Assembly (NCBI GenBank): GCA_007135015.1
Contig: SLJS01000249.1
Coordinates: 1 to 5,459, forward strand
Origin: Alcanivorax sp.
Lineage (GTDB): Bacteria; Pseudomonadota; Gammaproteobacteria; Pseudomonadales; Alcanivoracaceae
Reading direction: 5' to 3'
Length of the DNA: 5,459 nt
The stretch's first letter is position 1, and every line of letters begins with the position of its first letter. Under the pieces are notes generated by a model that was not told where the DNA came from, made no database searches, and was given only the letters and a program-made list of their open reading frames with translations. Shown one piece after another: positions 1 to 5,335 of this stretch. The translations under genes and the position numbers were made by a program.

Positions 1-213
1 CGCGAGTGTATGAGCGGCAACCGGATCACCTTTCTCTGCATGGGCTCGTAGTTCATCGACGTCACGATCAGCATACCTACTTACATCGCGCCAAGGTTCA
101 AATGTCATGGCCAATGAGCTAGCGTTTGATACCCAAGGCATGCAGGCCAGCGCAGCGATAAGAAAAACGGAGATATAGGAATAAGGATGTCCTGCGGTTC
201 TATATGACAACAT
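1..213 (-). CDS. Secreted Sel1-like repeat protein, 5' part only
   Basis: An open frame of 71 codons starts at ATG 213-211 and leaves the window at base 1, so the 3' part is missing. Residues 1-31 look like a signal peptide: Arg5, then a hydrophobic stretch at about 13-28 (YISVFLIAALACMPWV), then SNA as a likely signal peptidase I site after Ala31. The mature part soon reads ELRAHAEKGDPVAAHTLA (54-71), which has the spacing of the first helix of a Sel1/TPR-like repeat (Leu, Ala, Gly-Asp, Ala, Leu-Ala). Sel1 proteins are usually periplasmic or surface scaffolds, and the substrate or partner cannot be told here. Cys24 follows LA, but the lipobox fit is poor. Two in-frame stops precede the ATG and no clear Shine-Dalgarno is seen, so expression may depend on upstream transcription. 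Its codons are more AT-rich than those of the enzymes to the right. The Sel1 assignment rests on a single partial repeat. Confidence 0.62.
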   Translation of the reverse strand, partial: MLSYRTAGHPYSYISVFLIAALACMPWVSNASSLAMTFEPWRDVSRYADRDVDELRAHAEKGDPVAAHTLA

Positions 214-219
214 AGCTTA

Positions 220-351
220 TTACCATTCAAGCTCGTCATGGACCGTTTGCGGAAGAATGCACCGACCCCTGACCCGTCGTGGCAAGGCGCACTGATCAAG
301 GTGCGCCAGGGCAATCAGCGGTCCGGCATCAGCGATCAGGCAGCTCGTCAT
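220..351 (-). pseudogene. Truncated PIN-domain (DUF3368-like) toxin remnant
   Basis: The ATG at 351-349 lies inside the 3' end of the antitoxin gene, a 23-base overlap in another frame, which is the usual antitoxin-toxin arrangement. The product starts MTSCLIADAGPLIALAHLD. The hydrophobic strand followed by Asp8 and AGPLIALA is the first strand and first acidic residue of PIN-type ribonucleases of the DUF3368 group, which commonly pair with UPF0175 antitoxins. The frame ends after residue 43 (ILPQTVHDELEW) at tandem TAA codons (222-217), whereas family members are roughly 150 residues long. The later acidic metal-binding residues needed for RNase activity are therefore absent. No continuation of the domain is seen in the 219 bases to the left, which instead carry an unrelated secreted protein. 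This looks like a deletion or recombination remnant that cannot be an active nuclease. A frame starting at 429 would also include it, but that start is upstream within the antitoxin frame and lacks family similarity. Confidence 0.75.
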
Positions 352-670
352 CCAGATCCTCCAGTTCCTTCTGGAGCTCGTCAGGCGGATAACGCACCAC
401 AGGCACGTCCTGTGTTGCGCAAAGCTCAATGAAGTCTTCGCGATTCATTTCCGCAAGCCGTGCCGCCTTGCCGAGGCTTACAACTTCCATGTCAAAAAGC
501 TTGAGAGCCAGCGCGGCCATGATGCCCTCGCGTACCAGCAGCTCATCAAAGGGTACCGCCAGAAATACAGGACGCCCATGCCGCACCACCAGGGCAAGCT
601 TGCCGGCTTCAGCGCCCCGGACGAGATCCCCGGTACGATCCCGTAGATCGCGTATGCTGAAGGTCTCCAT
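329..670 (-). CDS. Phd/YefM-UPF0175 fusion antitoxin
   Basis: This is a 113-residue protein. Residues 1-48 match the Phd/YefM (prevent-host-death) antitoxin fold: FSIRDLRDRTGDLVRGAEAG, then the strand pair ALVVRHGRPVFLAVPFDELL. This half normally binds operator DNA and dimerises. Residues of about 50-107 match UPF0175: a helix MAALALKLF, then SLGKAARLAEMNREDFIEL and the strand PVVRYPPDEL. In that family the C-terminal part commonly goes with PIN-type DUF3368 toxins. The acidic tail (ELEDLDDELPDR) probably contacts the toxin. The start is supported by GGAG at 680-677, six bases before the ATG. The toxin gene begins within the last 23 bases but is truncated, so the antitoxin now seems to be an orphan. 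The family role is to neutralise the toxin and repress its own promoter, and the direct repeats at 697-718 fit such an operator. The family call is firm. Function in this strain is inferred. Confidence 0.88.
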   Translation of the reverse strand: METFSIRDLRDRTGDLVRGAEAGKLALVVRHGRPVFLAVPFDELLVREGIMAALALKLFDMEVVSLGKAARLAEMNREDFIELCATQDVPVVRYPPDELQKELEDLDDELPDR

Positions 671-696
671 GGTCCGCTCCGTACGAATATTTATGC

Positions 697-718
697 CACA
701 AATATGGGCACAATATGG
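697..718. promoter_or_regulatory. Direct-repeat operator candidate over the antitoxin promoter
   Basis: On the plus strand CACAAATATGG (697-707) is followed at 709-718 by CACAATATGG, the same word less one A. The copies start 12 bases apart, about one helical turn, and cover the -10 box and most of the spacer. Phd/YefM antitoxins normally repress their own promoters at repeated sites, so this is the natural candidate operator. Binding is inferred, not shown. Confidence 0.5.
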
Positions 719-729
719 AAGGGCGTCAA
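701..729 (-). promoter_or_regulatory. Sigma-70-type promoter of the antitoxin gene
   Basis: Read on the minus strand, TTGACG (729-724; 5 of 6 to consensus) is followed by a 17-base spacer and CATATT (706-701; 4 of 6). Transcription would start near 694 and give a leader of about 25 bases containing the GGAG ribosome site. The -35 box sits in the loop of the hairpin at 717-736. Confidence 0.6.
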
Positions 730-736
730 CCCTTCC
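717..736 (-). terminator. Hairpin after the amidase gene (weak terminator candidate)
   Basis: GGAAGGG (717-723) and CCCTTCC (730-736) form a perfect 7-base stem with a 6-base loop, 40 bases past the amidase stop. In the minus-strand RNA the following bases are AUAUUGUG, only a poor U tract, so intrinsic termination would be weak. It also encloses the antitoxin -35 box, so terminator and promoter would overlap. Confidence 0.4.
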
Positions 737-776
737 CGGATTGGCTCTGGACCTGATGAAGCTCTGACCTGGGGGC

Positions 777-2228
777 TCAGACCGTGGCCGCAGTCACCGT
801 GTTGGCACCCTCCTCGTCCTGGATCCGACGCCAGGGGCGAAGCTGTTCCAGCTCGAAGGCCAGTTCCAGCAGGGTGCGTTCGCCTCCGGACGCGCCGGAC
901 AGATGCACGCCGATGGGCAGGCCTTCCCGGCTCTCTCCCATGGGCAGAGACATGGCCGGAGTACCCGAGACATTGTTGATGGGGGTGAAACCCACCCAGG
1001 CCGTCAGGCGCTCGATCAGTTCCTCGAAAGGCACGGACGGATTGAGCCAGCCCAGCCGGGGCGTGACATGGGCCAGTACCGGCGAGAGCACCACGTCCTG
1101 CTGCTGGAAATGGCGCTCGTAATGCCGGCGCACCTGTCGAAAACGGTACAGCATCTGCGGCGTGCGCCAGCCACTTCTGCGGTAATGGGCCCTGAGGCCC
1201 TTGCTGAGGCCGTCCACCCGGTCCGGGTCGAAATCCGGGCTCAGGATGCGCCGACCGAAGGTGCTCAGGCTCCAGGAAAGAAAACCCCAGTACAGCAGGA
1301 AGTCCTCGCGAAAACTCAGCGGCACCGGTGCATCAATCGGCTCGACCCGATGACCCTGGCTCTCCAGCAGCCGTGCCGTCTCCAGCACCGTCTCCCGTGT
1401 CTCGTCACAGGTGGCCTGGCCGTTGATGGAATCCAGCACCACGCCCACGCGCAGCCGTTTGCGGCCCGGGCCTTCCACGCGGCCCACCGGCGGCAGGCGG
1501 CGGTTGCGGTGATACGCCTCGGCGCCGTAAAAGAACGCGGCCGTATCCCGCACGGAACGGGTCACCACGCCCTCGCCCACCACGTTCACCGGCAGCGACC
1601 GGGTCATTTCACTGTCCACGAAACGTCCCCGTGAGGGCTTCAGCCCCACCAGCCCGCAGCAGGCGGCGGGAATCCGGATCGAGCCGCCGCCGTCATTGGC
1701 GTGGGCGATCGGCAGGGCCCCGGCCGCGACCAGCGCGCCGGCGCCGCCCGAGGAGGCGCCGGGGGAATGGTCGGTGTGCCAGGGGTTGCGGGTCGGCGGC
1801 TCATGCTCGAACTCGGTGCTGGCGCTGAAGCCGAACTCGGGAAGGCGGCTCTTGCCCAGCAGCGTGAAACCCTGGGCCAGATACTGCTTTGCAAAGGCAC
1901 CGTGATCCTTCGCCGGCGACGGATACAGCACCGCTGCCGAACCGTGACGGGTGGGCCAGCCCCGCACATCAGTGTTGTCCTTGATCAGGGTGGGTACACC
2001 GGCGAAAACGCCCTCTCCCGGGCGTTCCGGAACCTGCTCCAGGGCCTGCTCGAAAGCCGCCAGCTCCACGCCACGCAGTCGGGGCTCCACCTGCTCGATG
2101 CGCCTGACGGCCGCCTCGACGGCCTCCCGGGGGCTGATCTCCCCACGACGGATCCGCTCCGCCACGCCCACCGCATCGTCGTCACCCAGCGCATCATCGC
2201 CGAATGCATGTACGCGTTTTTCCGCCAT
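777..2228 (-). CDS. Amidase-signature family hydrolase, 6-aminohexanoate-cyclic-dimer hydrolase-like
   Basis: This is a 483-residue cytoplasmic enzyme that hydrolyses a C-N amide bond; no signal peptide is seen. The Ser-cisSer-Lys triad of the family is complete: Lys83 in GVPTLIKDNTD, cis-Ser159 in SPGASSGGAGALVAAG, and nucleophile Ser183 in NDGGGSIRIPAACCGLVGLKPSRGR. The Ser159-Ser183 spacing of 24 and the Lys-Ser spacing of 76 are typical. The variable domain lies at about 255-400, and a C-terminal conserved block (FTPINNVSGTPAMSLPMG) lies at 414-431. The wording around the nucleophile (AHANDGGGSIRIPA) resembles enzymes annotated as 6-aminohexanoate-cyclic-dimer hydrolase (NylA type), but substrate cannot be read from sequence and ordinary peptide or aryl amides are possible. 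The ATG at 2228 is preferred because GGGGA lies eight bases before it and family similarity begins soon after. A frame from 2333 adds 35 unconserved, Cys- and Arg-rich residues and would swallow the promoter. The gene stands alone but shares a promoter motif with the dehydrogenase operon. Confidence 0.94.
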   Translation of the reverse strand: MAEKRVHAFGDDALGDDDAVGVAERIRRGEISPREAVEAAVRRIEQVEPRLRGVELAAFEQALEQVPERPGEGVFAGVPTLIKDNTDVRGWPTRHGSAAVLYPSPAKDHGAFAKQYLAQGFTLLGKSRLPEFGFSASTEFEHEPPTRNPWHTDHSPGASSGGAGALVAAGALPIAHANDGGGSIRIPAACCGLVGLKPSRGRFVDSEMTRSLPVNVVGEGVVTRSVRDTAAFFYGAEAYHRNRRLPPVGRVEGPGRKRLRVGVVLDSINGQATCDETRETVLETARLLESQGHRVEPIDAPVPLSFREDFLLYWGFLSWSLSTFGRRILSPDFDPDRVDGLSKGLRAHYRRSGWRTPQMLYRFRQVRRHYERHFQQQDVVLSPVLAHVTPRLGWLNPSVPFEELIERLTAWVGFTPINNVSGTPAMSLPMGESREGLPIGVHLSGASGGERTLLELAFELEQLRPWRRIQDEEGANTVTAATV

Positions 2229-2294
2229 ATCCGCTTTCCCCTCAGCAATCATTCTTCCAGCGCAACACCGGAAAATCCATCGTCCTTCCGGAAA

Positions 2295-2311
2295 TTGGCA
2301 CGATAGTGCAA
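2295..2311. promoter_or_regulatory. Shared 17-base operator-like motif, amidase copy
   Basis: TTGGCACGATAGTGCAA is near-palindromic: read on the minus strand, TTTGCAC and GTGCCAA flank TATC with one mismatch between half-sites. It matches 5302-5318 at 15 of 17 positions and covers the predicted -10. A further half-site-like TTGGGCAC lies at 2317-2324, 23 bases away, about two helical turns. The regulator is not in this window. Confidence 0.5.
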
Positions 2312-2328
2312 ATCTGTTGGGCACACAA
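2300..2328 (-). promoter_or_regulatory. Candidate promoter of the amidase gene
   Basis: On the minus strand TTGTGT (2328-2323; 3 of 6) precedes TATCGT (2305-2300; 4 of 6) with a 17-base spacer. Taken alone it is weak, but the -10 lies in the same place in the shared 17-base motif as the better promoter upstream of the dehydrogenase. The predicted leader is about 65 bases. Confidence 0.45.
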
Positions 2329-2357
2329 TTCAACCAGGCGTTTTTGGCCCAGAGAGA

Positions 2358-2379
2358 TGCGCGCCCGAAAGGACGCGCA
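2358..2379. other. Hairpin with GAAA tetraloop
   Basis: TGCGCG (2358-2363) pairs with CGCGCA (2374-2379). After one C/A mismatch, CC pairs with GG around a GAAA loop (2367-2370). No T run follows on either strand, so it is not a standard terminator. It overlaps the left arm of the foldback by a few bases and may be part of the same element. Confidence 0.4.
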
Positions 2380-2519
2380 GCCGCGGGCTACGGGCCACGA
2401 GCCGCTAGTAAAGAAGGGTCTATGGCACATGCAGGAGCGCTGCTTGCAGCGCGAACGCGAATAGCACCGAATTCTCACCTGCGTACCCGCAGCTCGAAGC
2501 CCGCGGCCCGCGGCTGCGC
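2375..2519. repeat. Foldback element made of degenerate 7-base repeats
   Basis: Arms at 2375-2410 and 2484-2519 are inverted copies: 29 of 36 positions pair, and the outer 14 (2375-2388 with 2506-2519) pair perfectly. Each arm is four tandem heptads of the form CGNRGCY followed by GCGC. The right arm reads CGCAGCT, CGAAGCC, CGCGGCC, CGCGGCT from 2488; the left arm on the minus strand reads AGCGGCT, CGTGGCC, CGTAGCC, CGCGGCT from 2406. Arm mismatches within the heptads fall at heptad positions 3 and 4, plus the first base of the outermost copy. The 73-base centre contains another hairpin. The element occupies most of the gap between the PLP-enzyme gene and the amidase promoter. It could be a small non-autonomous mobile repeat or an extragenic structural repeat; no transposase or clear target duplication is seen. 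Confidence 0.6.
2437..2452. other. Perfect hairpin in the centre of the foldback
   Basis: GCGCTGC (2437-2443) and GCAGCGC (2446-2452) are perfectly complementary around TT, or a 6-base stem with a CTTG tetraloop. It lies almost exactly midway between the two foldback arms. No T run follows on either strand. Confidence 0.5.
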
Positions 2520-2532
2520 CCCGAGGGGGCGC
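2516..2532 (-). terminator. GC hairpin at the end of the PLP-enzyme gene
   Basis: GCGCCCC (2516-2522) and GGGGCGC (2526-2532) form a perfect 7-base stem with a 3-base loop. It overlaps the last base of the TAG stop codon (2534-2532). No U tract follows in the minus-strand RNA, so it is either a non-canonical terminator or an RNA 3'-end stabiliser. Its inner edge overlaps the outer end of the foldback arm. Confidence 0.4.
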
Positions 2533-3719
2533 TACACAAACCCCCAGCCCGCTCCCCGGTAGGTGGGCACGCGCTCGGCCACCCTGCCGTCCTGGAGCAG
2601 CAGCAGTTCATCGAAACGCTCACAGAGCTCGCCGGCCTTGGCATGACGGAAGAATACCGGCTCGCCGGGCGCCGGCAGATTGGGGCCGCGCAGCGGGGTC
2701 TGCACTTCGCCGGCGCCCTCGTTGGGATCCAGACTCAGCCCTTCCGGCCAGACCGGCTGCGGGACGCGTTCCGGGCCGGGTACGCCGGAGGCGATATAGC
2801 CGCCGCCCAGGCAGGTGATACAGCCCTCATCCGGCTGTCGCACCACCTCCAGGGCAAACAGCATGGCCGGTGCGTGCCGGAATGCCTTGTAATGGTCGAA
2901 CAGCAACGGACTGTACAGGCCGCTTCCCGCGGCCACTTCGGTCACAGAAGGGTCTTCACGGGTGCTTTCCAGGCTGCCGGTCCCGCCGCCGTTGACAAAG
3001 CGCAGCTGCGCCCCGGCGGCCCGCAGCGCCTCCACCACCTCCCCACGCAGGCGCTGCAGCCGAGGGATGGAACGACGCTTGAGCGCCCGTATGGCAAGGT
3101 TCTTGAGTCGCTGACCGGGCATGCGGTCTCCGAGGCCGGCAATCTGGGCCTCATAGCCCATCAGCCCTTCCAGGCGCACGCCCTGCTCGCGCGCAATGAC
3201 CCGGTAAAGCGCCACGGCCTCCTCCGCCGTGCGCACCGGCGAACGCCAGACACCGAAATTCAGCCCGGGAAGCCGCAGGGACATGTCCACTTCCATGCAC
3301 AGGGGGACTTCCACGCCCTCCTGCCGGGCCACCGCCGCGATCCGCTCCACATGAAAGGGGCTGTCCACCATCAGGGTGATCCGGTGGCCCTGCTGCAGAG
3401 CGCGGCAGACCCGCCGGATATCGGGCTCCTGCACCGACGGATAGGCCACCAGCAGATCGTCAAAGCCCTGCTCCGCCAGCGCACAGGCCTCGCGCATGTG
3501 AAAGCACAGCAGGCCCTGCACCCCGGCGCCGGATTCCAGCGCGCGGCGCAGCAGCGCGCTGCAACGCACGGACTTGCTGGCCACCCGGATGGGCAGGCCA
3601 CCGGCACGCGCGAGCATTTCCCGCAGGTTGCGATCGAAAAGGTCGAGATCCACCAGCGCCGCCGGCAGGCTCTCGCCGGCCAGGGCCTCCCGGTAGTACT
3701 CGTAGTCGCGCGCGCTCAT
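2532..3719 (-). CDS. Fold-type III PLP enzyme, amino acid deaminase/aldolase (D-threonine aldolase / D-serine dehydratase type)
   Basis: This 395-residue protein has an alanine-racemase-like barrel followed by a D-serine-dehydratase-like C-terminal domain. PLP would be bound by Lys49 in PIRVASKSVRC, right after the first strand (LPAALVDLDLFDRNL). Further family blocks are LLCFHMREA (70-78), MEVDMSLRLPG (142-152), GLMGYEAQIAG (185-195), the phosphate-binding GGGTGS (244-249) and GSGLYSPLLFDHY (265-277). The C-terminal domain ends with RHAKAGELCERF (358-369) and PTYRGAGWGF. Relatives cleave beta-hydroxy D-amino acids to glycine plus aldehyde, or dehydrate D-serine, with a metal held by a C-terminal His and Cys or Asp. 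Here His359 and Cys366 are six residues apart instead of one, so the exact chemistry is open. The start lies 10 bases after the dehydrogenase stop with only a weak GAG upstream, which implies translational coupling. The neighbouring dehydrogenase fits a reaction that releases an aldehyde. Confidence 0.9.
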   Translation of the reverse strand: MSARDYEYYREALAGESLPAALVDLDLFDRNLREMLARAGGLPIRVASKSVRCSALLRRALESGAGVQGLLCFHMREACALAEQGFDDLLVAYPSVQEPDIRRVCRALQQGHRITLMVDSPFHVERIAAVARQEGVEVPLCMEVDMSLRLPGLNFGVWRSPVRTAEEAVALYRVIAREQGVRLEGLMGYEAQIAGLGDRMPGQRLKNLAIRALKRRSIPRLQRLRGEVVEALRAAGAQLRFVNGGGTGSLESTREDPSVTEVAAGSGLYSPLLFDHYKAFRHAPAMLFALEVVRQPDEGCITCLGGGYIASGVPGPERVPQPVWPEGLSLDPNEGAGEVQTPLRGPNLPAPGEPVFFRHAKAGELCERFDELLLLQDGRVAERVPTYRGAGWGFV

Positions 3720-3729
3720 TGGCCGTTAC

Positions 3730-5208
3730 TCACTGGCCGTCACGGGGTTTCTGGCTGTGGCTTTCCAGCTTCAGCCCGGCGCGGGCAAAACGCACCCAGG
3801 CGGAAAGCCCGCCGGAGAACAGCCCCCGGATCAGATCCGTGAACAGGCGGTATTTCTCCCGGGTATAGGGATACCAGTTGGCCTCGATGGTGCCGCTCTG
3901 CTTGTCGATGAGCACCGCCTTGGAACGGCACATGGCGCGCAGGCCTTCCACGCCCTTGGTCCGGCCGTAGCCGGACTCGCCCACGCCGCCGAACGGCAGC
4001 GCCGGATTGCCCTCGGTGAGCATCACATTGTTGATGGAAACCGCGCCCACCCCCAGTGCCCGGGCCACCCTTTCCGCCCGGCGCAGGTCCCGGCTCCAGA
4101 CACTGGCGCTGAGGCCGAAGGGTAGGCTGTTGGCCTGGCGGATCACCTCCTCCTCGTCGTCGAAGGGCACCACGGGCACCACCGGCCCGAAGGTCTCCTC
4201 TTTCATGAGCGCCATCTCCGACGTGACTCCGGTGACCAGTGCCGGGGTAATCATGCGTTCGCTTTCATGACCCTGCCCGCCGTGGAGGGTCGCGCCCTTC
4301 TCCCGGGCATCGTCGAGATGGCGCTGGACGATGTCGTACTGGAAGGATGTGGTCATGGCACCCAGATCGGCATTGCCATCATCGCCGCTGCCGAGCACCA
4401 GCCGGTCCATCTCCTGTCGCAGCCGTGCGACAAAATCGTCATGAATGGAGCGATGCACATAGAGCCGCTCCACGGAGGTGCAGGACTGGCCGCTGTTGGT
4501 CATCGCGCCCCAGAGTGCGCCGGCGACGGTCCGCTTCAGATCCACATCCTCGAAAACAATCATGGCGTCCTTGCCGCCGAGCTCCAGCTCAACGGGAATG
4601 AACTGCTCTGCCGCCTGGCGCAGTATCTTCTTGCCGGTAGGCGCGCTTCCGGTAAAGACGATCTTGTCCGGTCCGGCGTCGATCAGCGCCTCGGCCAGAT
4701 CGCCCTCGCCGTAGGCGACCTGCACACTGGAAGCGAGCAGTGGCAGGCCGTCGAGCAGTTCCTCAAGCAGCCCCTTCAGTGGCGTGTGCTCGGAAGGTTT
4801 GAGAATGACGCTGTTGCCGGCCAGCAGCGCGGTGGCCACTCCGGTCAGGGAAATGTGGAAGGGGTAGTTCCAGGGGGTAATCACCAGTACCACACCCAGC
4901 GGCTCGTACCAGATGCGTGATTTCTTGCCCAGCAGCGCCAGCGGCGTGGAGGCCTTCTCATCTTCCAGGTAGCGGGGCCCCTTGCTGACCAGCCAGTGCA
5001 GGCAATCCAGCGTTCCCAGCACTTCCGATACCAGTGCGTCGGTGCGCGTCTTGCCGGTATCGGCCATGATCCGCTCGACCACTTCCTCCTGGCGGTCACG
5101 CAGACGGTGTACCAGCTCGTGAAGCTCCACCAGCCGCGCGGGCAGCCCCGCCTCGCGCAGCGCTTGTGCGGAATTCCGCGCGGTTTCCATCATCGCCCTG
5201 GCACTCAT
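3730..5208 (-). CDS. NAD(P)-dependent aldehyde dehydrogenase, class-3-like
   Basis: This 492-residue soluble enzyme oxidises an aldehyde to a carboxylic acid. All catalytic landmarks are present: Asn114 in ITPWNYPF, Lys137 in ILKPSE, FTGS (185-188) in the cofactor fold, general base Glu209 in VELELGGKD, nucleophile Cys243 in GQSCTS, Glu338 in KEETFGPVVPV, and a late block NPALPFGGVGESGYGR (401-416). The short N-terminus and the numbering of Asn114, Glu209 and Cys243 are those of class 3 (ALDH3) enzymes, which often take medium-chain or aromatic aldehydes. A tail of about 50 residues after the fold (NWYPYTREKYRLF, then FSGGLSAWVRFARAGLKL) is aromatic and basic and could help membrane contact, as in some fatty-aldehyde relatives. 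The start at 5208 is supported by AGGGG (5219-5215) six bases upstream; Met6, Met7 and Met48 lack this. It is the first gene of an operon with the PLP enzyme. The substrate is not identifiable. Confidence 0.96.
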   Translation of the reverse strand: MSARAMMETARNSAQALREAGLPARLVELHELVHRLRDRQEEVVERIMADTGKTRTDALVSEVLGTLDCLHWLVSKGPRYLEDEKASTPLALLGKKSRIWYEPLGVVLVITPWNYPFHISLTGVATALLAGNSVILKPSEHTPLKGLLEELLDGLPLLASSVQVAYGEGDLAEALIDAGPDKIVFTGSAPTGKKILRQAAEQFIPVELELGGKDAMIVFEDVDLKRTVAGALWGAMTNSGQSCTSVERLYVHRSIHDDFVARLRQEMDRLVLGSGDDGNADLGAMTTSFQYDIVQRHLDDAREKGATLHGGQGHESERMITPALVTGVTSEMALMKEETFGPVVPVVPFDDEEEVIRQANSLPFGLSASVWSRDLRRAERVARALGVGAVSINNVMLTEGNPALPFGGVGESGYGRTKGVEGLRAMCRSKAVLIDKQSGTIEANWYPYTREKYRLFTDLIRGLFSGGLSAWVRFARAGLKLESHSQKPRDGQ

Positions 5209-5213
5209 GGCTG

Positions 5214-5219
5214 TCCCCT
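5214..5219 (-). promoter_or_regulatory. Ribosome binding site fixing the dehydrogenase start
   Basis: AGGGGA on the minus strand ends five bases before the ATG at 5208-5206. It supports this start over the ATG codons at 5193 and 5190. Confidence 0.7.
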
Positions 5220-5301
5220 GTTCGGTAATCCTGAATAGATCGATATCGGTGATGCATGCTACTGCGCCCCCGGGAGCGTTCTGGCCTCCATCACCAACAA
5301 G

Positions 5302-5318
5302 TTGGCACTATAGTACAA
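5302..5318. promoter_or_regulatory. Shared 17-base operator-like motif, dehydrogenase copy
   Basis: TTGGCACTATAGTACAA differs from the amidase copy at only two positions. It is flanked by extra symmetry: AAGTTG (5299-5304) and CAACTT (5316-5321) are inverted, and CCAAC (5294-5298) mirrors GTTGG (5301-5305). It covers the -10 box, as expected for a repressor site, though part of the conservation could come from the promoter itself. Confidence 0.55.
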
Positions 5319-5335
5319 CTTCCGGCGACTGCAAA
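5307..5335 (-). promoter_or_regulatory. Sigma-70-type promoter of the dehydrogenase-PLP enzyme operon
   Basis: On the minus strand TTTGCA (5335-5330; 4 of 6) and TATAGT (5312-5307; 5 of 6) are separated by 17 bases. Transcription would begin near 5300, giving a leader of about 90 bases before the dehydrogenase ATG. Confidence 0.6.

Noticed and set aside
105..314. Minus-strand frame of 69 codons crossing the toxin remnant and the secreted-protein start
   Set aside because: It is out of frame with both recognisable products and has no family resemblance.
2296..2310. Sigma-54-like TGGCAC element on the plus strand
   Set aside because: GG and GC are 9 bases apart instead of 10, and it points away from the amidase. 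The second motif copy lacks the GC of the -12 element.
2229..2333. N-terminal extension of the amidase from an ATG at 2333
   Set aside because: The extra 35 residues are unlike amidases and would place the predicted promoter and shared motif inside the coding sequence. The ATG at 2228 has a better ribosome site.
2488..2515. CRISPR-like tandem repeats
   Set aside because: The repeat units are 7 bases long, contiguous and without spacers, and no cas gene is present. They are simple degenerate heptads.
903..2562. Several plus-strand open frames opposite the amidase and in the following gap
   Set aside because: They are long only because stops are rare in GC-rich DNA. They show Arg/Pro/Ala-rich or low-complexity composition and no conserved blocks.
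2643..3842. Plus-strand open frame of 399 codons opposite the PLP enzyme
   Set aside because: It mirrors a high-GC gene on the other strand and has a His/Gln/Arg-rich composition without any family motif. The minus strand carries a clear fold-type III PLP enzyme.
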